From positions 1-7,886 of the forward strand of contig JAHEOG010000045.1 in assembly GCA_018609925.1 (NCBI GenBank): 7,886 nt of DNA, given 5' to 3'. This document shows positions 6,057 to 7,886 of this stretch, piece after piece; position 1 is the stretch's first letter, and the number at the start of each line of letters is the position of its first letter. This DNA is from Gammaproteobacteria bacterium (GTDB lineage: Bacteria; Pseudomonadota; Gammaproteobacteria; Thiohalorhabdales; Thiohalorhabdaceae). Under the pieces are notes generated by a model. The model saw only the letters and a program-made list of their open reading frames with translations, searched no databases and was not told where the DNA came from. Position numbers and translations under genes: made by a program.

Positions 6057-7067
6057 CTAGAGCAGGCCTAGGAGCACCCCTGCCCGGAAGAACAGGTAGG
6101 CCGGGACAAAGGCGATAATGGGTGAGCCGGTCCAGGTCAGGATGATCCGGACCGTGGCCCGCCGGCTGAACCGGGCGTTGGCTCCGTTGTTGTGGTTGTT
6201 CTTGCCGTTGCCCTGGGCCCTCCCCCATCCCAGCCCGATGACGCAGCTGGTCGCCGTGACTGCGAGGCTCACCGGGATCCCCGCGTAGCTCAGCAGGGTG
6301 ATCATGGTGGAAGCGATGGTCATGGTGATCAGCGCCCCCTCCAGCGACAGATCGGTGATCTCCTCGCCGACGGTGCGCATGGTCCGCCGTCCGAAGACGA
6401 ACCCCCCGATTCCCATGGCGAGCCCCCCCAATAGCACGCCCGCGGTCATGGTCAGGTGCTCTGAGCCGACCAGAGGCGCCACTGCGTTGGCCACGTTGGA
6501 GGCCCCCGCGGCGAAGCCCATGTAGCAGGCCACGACCACGATCAGGACCTTGGCGATCCCCCGCTTGGGGGCGGTGGCGTGGAGCTGGAGCCGTCCCCGG
6601 ATGGCCCAGTACCAATAGCGGCCGATCGCCGCCGAGACCAGCAGGGCGATCAACGGGGAGATCAGCCACCAGCTAATGATGACCCCAAGGGTCTCCCAAT
6701 GGAGGGCTTCCACCGCTAGACCCAGACCGGCAATGGCGCCCACCGCCGTCTCGCTTGTGCTGACCGATACGCCCCGAAGATTGCCGAAGAGGATGCCGAT
6801 GCCGGTGAAGAGGAGAATGGCCGTGCCGGTGCCCAGGGTCATGTGGTCGATGTCCACCAGGCGGTGACCCAAGGTGTCCACGACGAAGGGACCCAGGAGC
6901 AGGCCGCCCAAAATGACCGAGCCCGCCATGAGGACGCCGGCGCCGGCGTAGGGGAGGGTGCCGCTGCCCACTGCTGGGCCGAACGCCCCCCCGATGTTGC
7001 ACCCGCCGTTATTGATCCCGGTGAACAGCGCGATGGCCAGGCCGACACCGAGAAGGAGCAGCTCCAT
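6057..7067 (-). CDS. PiT-family (inorganic phosphate/sulfate) membrane permease
   Basis: A 336-residue, highly hydrophobic protein with about ten predicted membrane segments in two related halves, as in the PiT/CysP family. It lacks the long central loop of E. coli Pit. The two inverted signature repeats are FTGINNGGCNIGGAFGPAVG (15-34) and GFAAGASNVANAVAPLVG (184-201). In both, the position of the usual Asp in the GxND motif is Asn. The first-half motif normally written P-V-S-T-T-H is VSVSTSETAVG (100-110), and the second-half copy is GIPVSLAVTATSC (263-275). These changes move it away from typical Na+- or H+-coupled phosphate transporters and towards CysP-like sulfate permeases, but substrate cannot be assigned. 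A hydrophilic Asn-rich loop (287-299) precedes the last helix. The ATG at 7067 starts at the first membrane helix with AAAGG about 8 nt upstream; the GTG at 7097 would add a charged leader. The gene is convergent with DUF779 and appears monocistronic. Confidence 0.9.
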   Translation of the reverse strand: MELLLLGVGLAIALFTGINNGGCNIGGAFGPAVGSGTLPYAGAGVLMAGSVILGGLLLGPFVVDTLGHRLVDIDHMTLGTGTAILLFTGIGILFGNLRGVSVSTSETAVGAIAGLGLAVEALHWETLGVIISWWLISPLIALLVSAAIGRYWYWAIRGRLQLHATAPKRGIAKVLIVVVACYMGFAAGASNVANAVAPLVGSEHLTMTAGVLLGGLAMGIGGFVFGRRTMRTVGEEITDLSLEGALITMTIASTMITLLSYAGIPVSLAVTATSCVIGLGWGRAQGNGKNNHNNGANARFSRRATVRIILTWTGSPIIAFVPAYLFFRAGVLLGLL

Positions 7068-7147
7068 AAGGCGCCTTTCGCTTCGGGGGGAAGGCACAGC
7101 CGGCCGTGAAGGGTAGGGACCTCTTATGCCAGTGTAAAATAATAAAT

Positions 7148-7165
7148 GGTTATTCCGGGATAACC
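7148..7165. promoter_or_regulatory. 18-bp palindrome upstream of the PiT permease, candidate operator
   Basis: GGTTAT (7148-7153) and ATAACC (7160-7165) surround a TCCGGG centre, giving 8 of 9 symmetric pairs. It lies 80 bp before the permease ATG, beside an AT-rich patch (7133-7153) unusual for this window. On the minus strand the patch contains TTTACA, 5 of 6 matches to a -35. A regulator site controlling the permease is plausible; the protein that would bind is unknown. Confidence 0.45.
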
Positions 7166-7226
7166 GGTACGGTTGCCCTGGCCCGGCTCGGGGCGGCTAC
7201 CCAATCCCAAGGGGGGAATACCCAAC

Positions 7227-7334
7227 CCGGTCTTGGAGCTCCCCGACCCGCGTGGACTGCTGGCCCCGGTGGTCTACACCCTGCCGTTGCAGCTGCTGGC
7301 CTATCACACGGCGGTCCAGTCGCCGGCCCCTTGA
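7227..7334 (+). pseudogene. Relic of the C-terminal end of GlmS (glutamine-fructose-6-phosphate aminotransferase)
   Basis: Read on the plus strand in the frame ending at TGA 7332-7334, bases 7233-7319 encode LELPDPRGLLAPVVYTLPLQ followed by LLAYHTAVQ. This matches the near-C-terminal part of GlmS, where the family has the APIFYTVPLQLLAYHVA string. The family's terminal DVDQPRNLAKSVTVE is missing and replaced by SPAP and a stop. Upstream, the in-frame sequence becomes Pro/Gly-rich, shows no GlmS similarity and meets TAA at 7161. There is no start codon with a ribosome-binding site. It is therefore a fragment of about 30 codons, not a working gene, probably left by a deletion or rearrangement. 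The recognition is by eye but the PLQLLAYH string is highly specific to GlmS. Confidence 0.7.
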
Positions 7335-7549
7335 CCGGCGCCATTGAACTGCGGATTGCGGGGCCTTGGCTTGGATCGGACCGCACCCGATCGGCGCCCC
7401 TTCGGATCCGGCTGAACCGTCCGGCACGGAGCCCTGACGATTCCGGGGGTTGATCCGGTGTAGTCCCGGATGCCATTAAGGTGGGAATGGGGACAAGGTG
7501 GAGCCTCCCATTCGAGCCCCCGGCCCTTAGTCCACTCGAGATCCGCCCA
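7335..7549. other. Non-coding stretch before the PAS gene
   Basis: No supported gene, repeat or RNA is seen in this 215-bp GC-rich stretch. It contains an inverted pair TCCGGG (7442-7447) / CCCGGA (7465-7470) with a 17-nt loop, too weak to call. AAGGTGG at 7478-7484 lies before an in-frame ATG at 7487, a possible upstream start for the following gene. The promoter of that gene should lie here but no convincing -35/-10 pair is visible. Confidence 0.4.
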
Positions 7550-7886
7550 ATGGCCACCGATTCCACTGCCCAATCGCCCACCGAGCCGCCGGGGGCCCAC
7601 TTGCTTTCTCGGGCTCTCGAGTCGCTAGCGAGCCCCTTCCTCCTTATCGGCTCCGAGGACTTCACCATCGCCTATGCCAATCCGGCGGCCAGCGCCCTTT
7701 TCGGAGGGATCGACATTGGCCGCTCCAGTTGGGAGGACCTCCCGGGGCAGCGGGACGGGCAAGGGGCGGGGGGCGGCGGGGAGAGCCCGTTGGCTGAGGT
7801 CCTGGCAAGCGGGGGTGAGCGGATCCACTGGCGCCGGCTCATCGACCCCCACGGCCGCGAGCGGACATTCGAGGTGCGTGCGGTGC
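7550..7886 (+). CDS. PAS-domain sensor protein, N-terminal part (possibly NtrB-like histidine kinase), truncated by the window edge
   Basis: This open frame runs off the right edge after about 112 codons. After a polar leader it reads LLSRALESLASPFLLIGSED, then FTIAYANPAASALFGG, the classic opening of a PAS domain (strand, strand, Y-A-N-P-A-A helix). A Gly-rich insert (about residues 76-82) and then ESPLAEVLASGGERIHWRRL and IDPHGRERTFEVRAV follow, the later PAS strands. The opening closely resembles NtrB/GlnL nitrogen sensor kinases, where a PAS domain precedes the histidine kinase core, but the kinase part lies outside the window and other PAS proteins remain possible. The start is unsure: ATG 7550 gives the usual short leader but has only a weak GAG upstream. 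ATG 7487 is in frame, preceded by AAGGTGG, and would add 21 residues. The adjacent GlmS relic and PiT permease give no functional clue. Confidence 0.75.
   Translation, partial: MATDSTAQSPTEPPGAHLLSRALESLASPFLLIGSEDFTIAYANPAASALFGGIDIGRSSWEDLPGQRDGQGAGGGGESPLAEVLASGGERIHWRRLIDPHGRERTFEVRAV

Noticed and set aside
7106..7453. A 115-codon plus-strand open frame between the permease and the PAS gene
   Set aside because: The product is low-complexity with no domain, and the GlmS-like similarity lies in a different frame of the same strand.
7442..7470. TCCGGG / CCCGGA inverted repeat
   Set aside because: Six-base arms with a 17-nt loop in GC-rich DNA are expected by chance and nothing else supports a function.

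Overview
The window is 7.9 kb of GC-rich, densely packed bacterial DNA. Gene content (thiopurine S-methyltransferase, an ExaC/AldB-type aldehyde dehydrogenase with a DUF779 partner, a short PiT-family transporter, an NtrB-like PAS protein) and the protein sequences suggest a gammaproteobacterium, perhaps a sulfur-oxidising or halophilic lineage. That placement is an inference, because no taxonomic marker gene is present.

Layout. Five genes are read leftward from about 3979 to 39: a thiopurine-methyltransferase-like enzyme (3979-3323), a beta-hydroxyacid-dehydrogenase-type NAD(P)H oxidoreductase (about 3261-2326), a group II PLP-dependent decarboxylase homologue (2329-1226), an AzoR-like flavin quinone reductase (1215-577) and a small SRPBCC-fold protein (461-39). 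The three middle genes are tightly coupled: there is an ATGA overlap between the second and third, and a 10-nt gap between the third and fourth in which the ribosome-binding site overlaps the previous stop codon. The first and last genes are set off by gaps of about 60 and 115 nt.

A 141-bp divergent intergenic region (3980-4120) separates this cluster from a rightward pair: an NAD-dependent aldehyde dehydrogenase (4121-5641) and a DUF779 protein (5641-6015) whose GTG start shares a base with the preceding TAG. The divergent region holds a near-perfect 21-bp palindrome, a second inverted repeat with the same arm and spacer lengths, and several TGACC-type half-sites. Coordinated control of both transcription units is therefore plausible. 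Together the genes read as an aldehyde/quinone/small-molecule oxidation and detoxification module, but the actual substrate cannot be read from the sequence.

Convergent to DUF779 lies a PiT-family permease (7067-6057). Its two signature repeats and the usual STTH motif are altered, so phosphate specificity is doubtful and a CysP-like sulfate or other anion role is possible. The region 7068-7549 holds no intact gene. It does hold an AT-rich patch with an 18-bp palindrome (7148-7165) and an apparent relic of the C-terminal end of GlmS (about 7227-7319). From 7550 a PAS-domain sensor, possibly an NtrB-type histidine kinase, begins and runs off the right edge.
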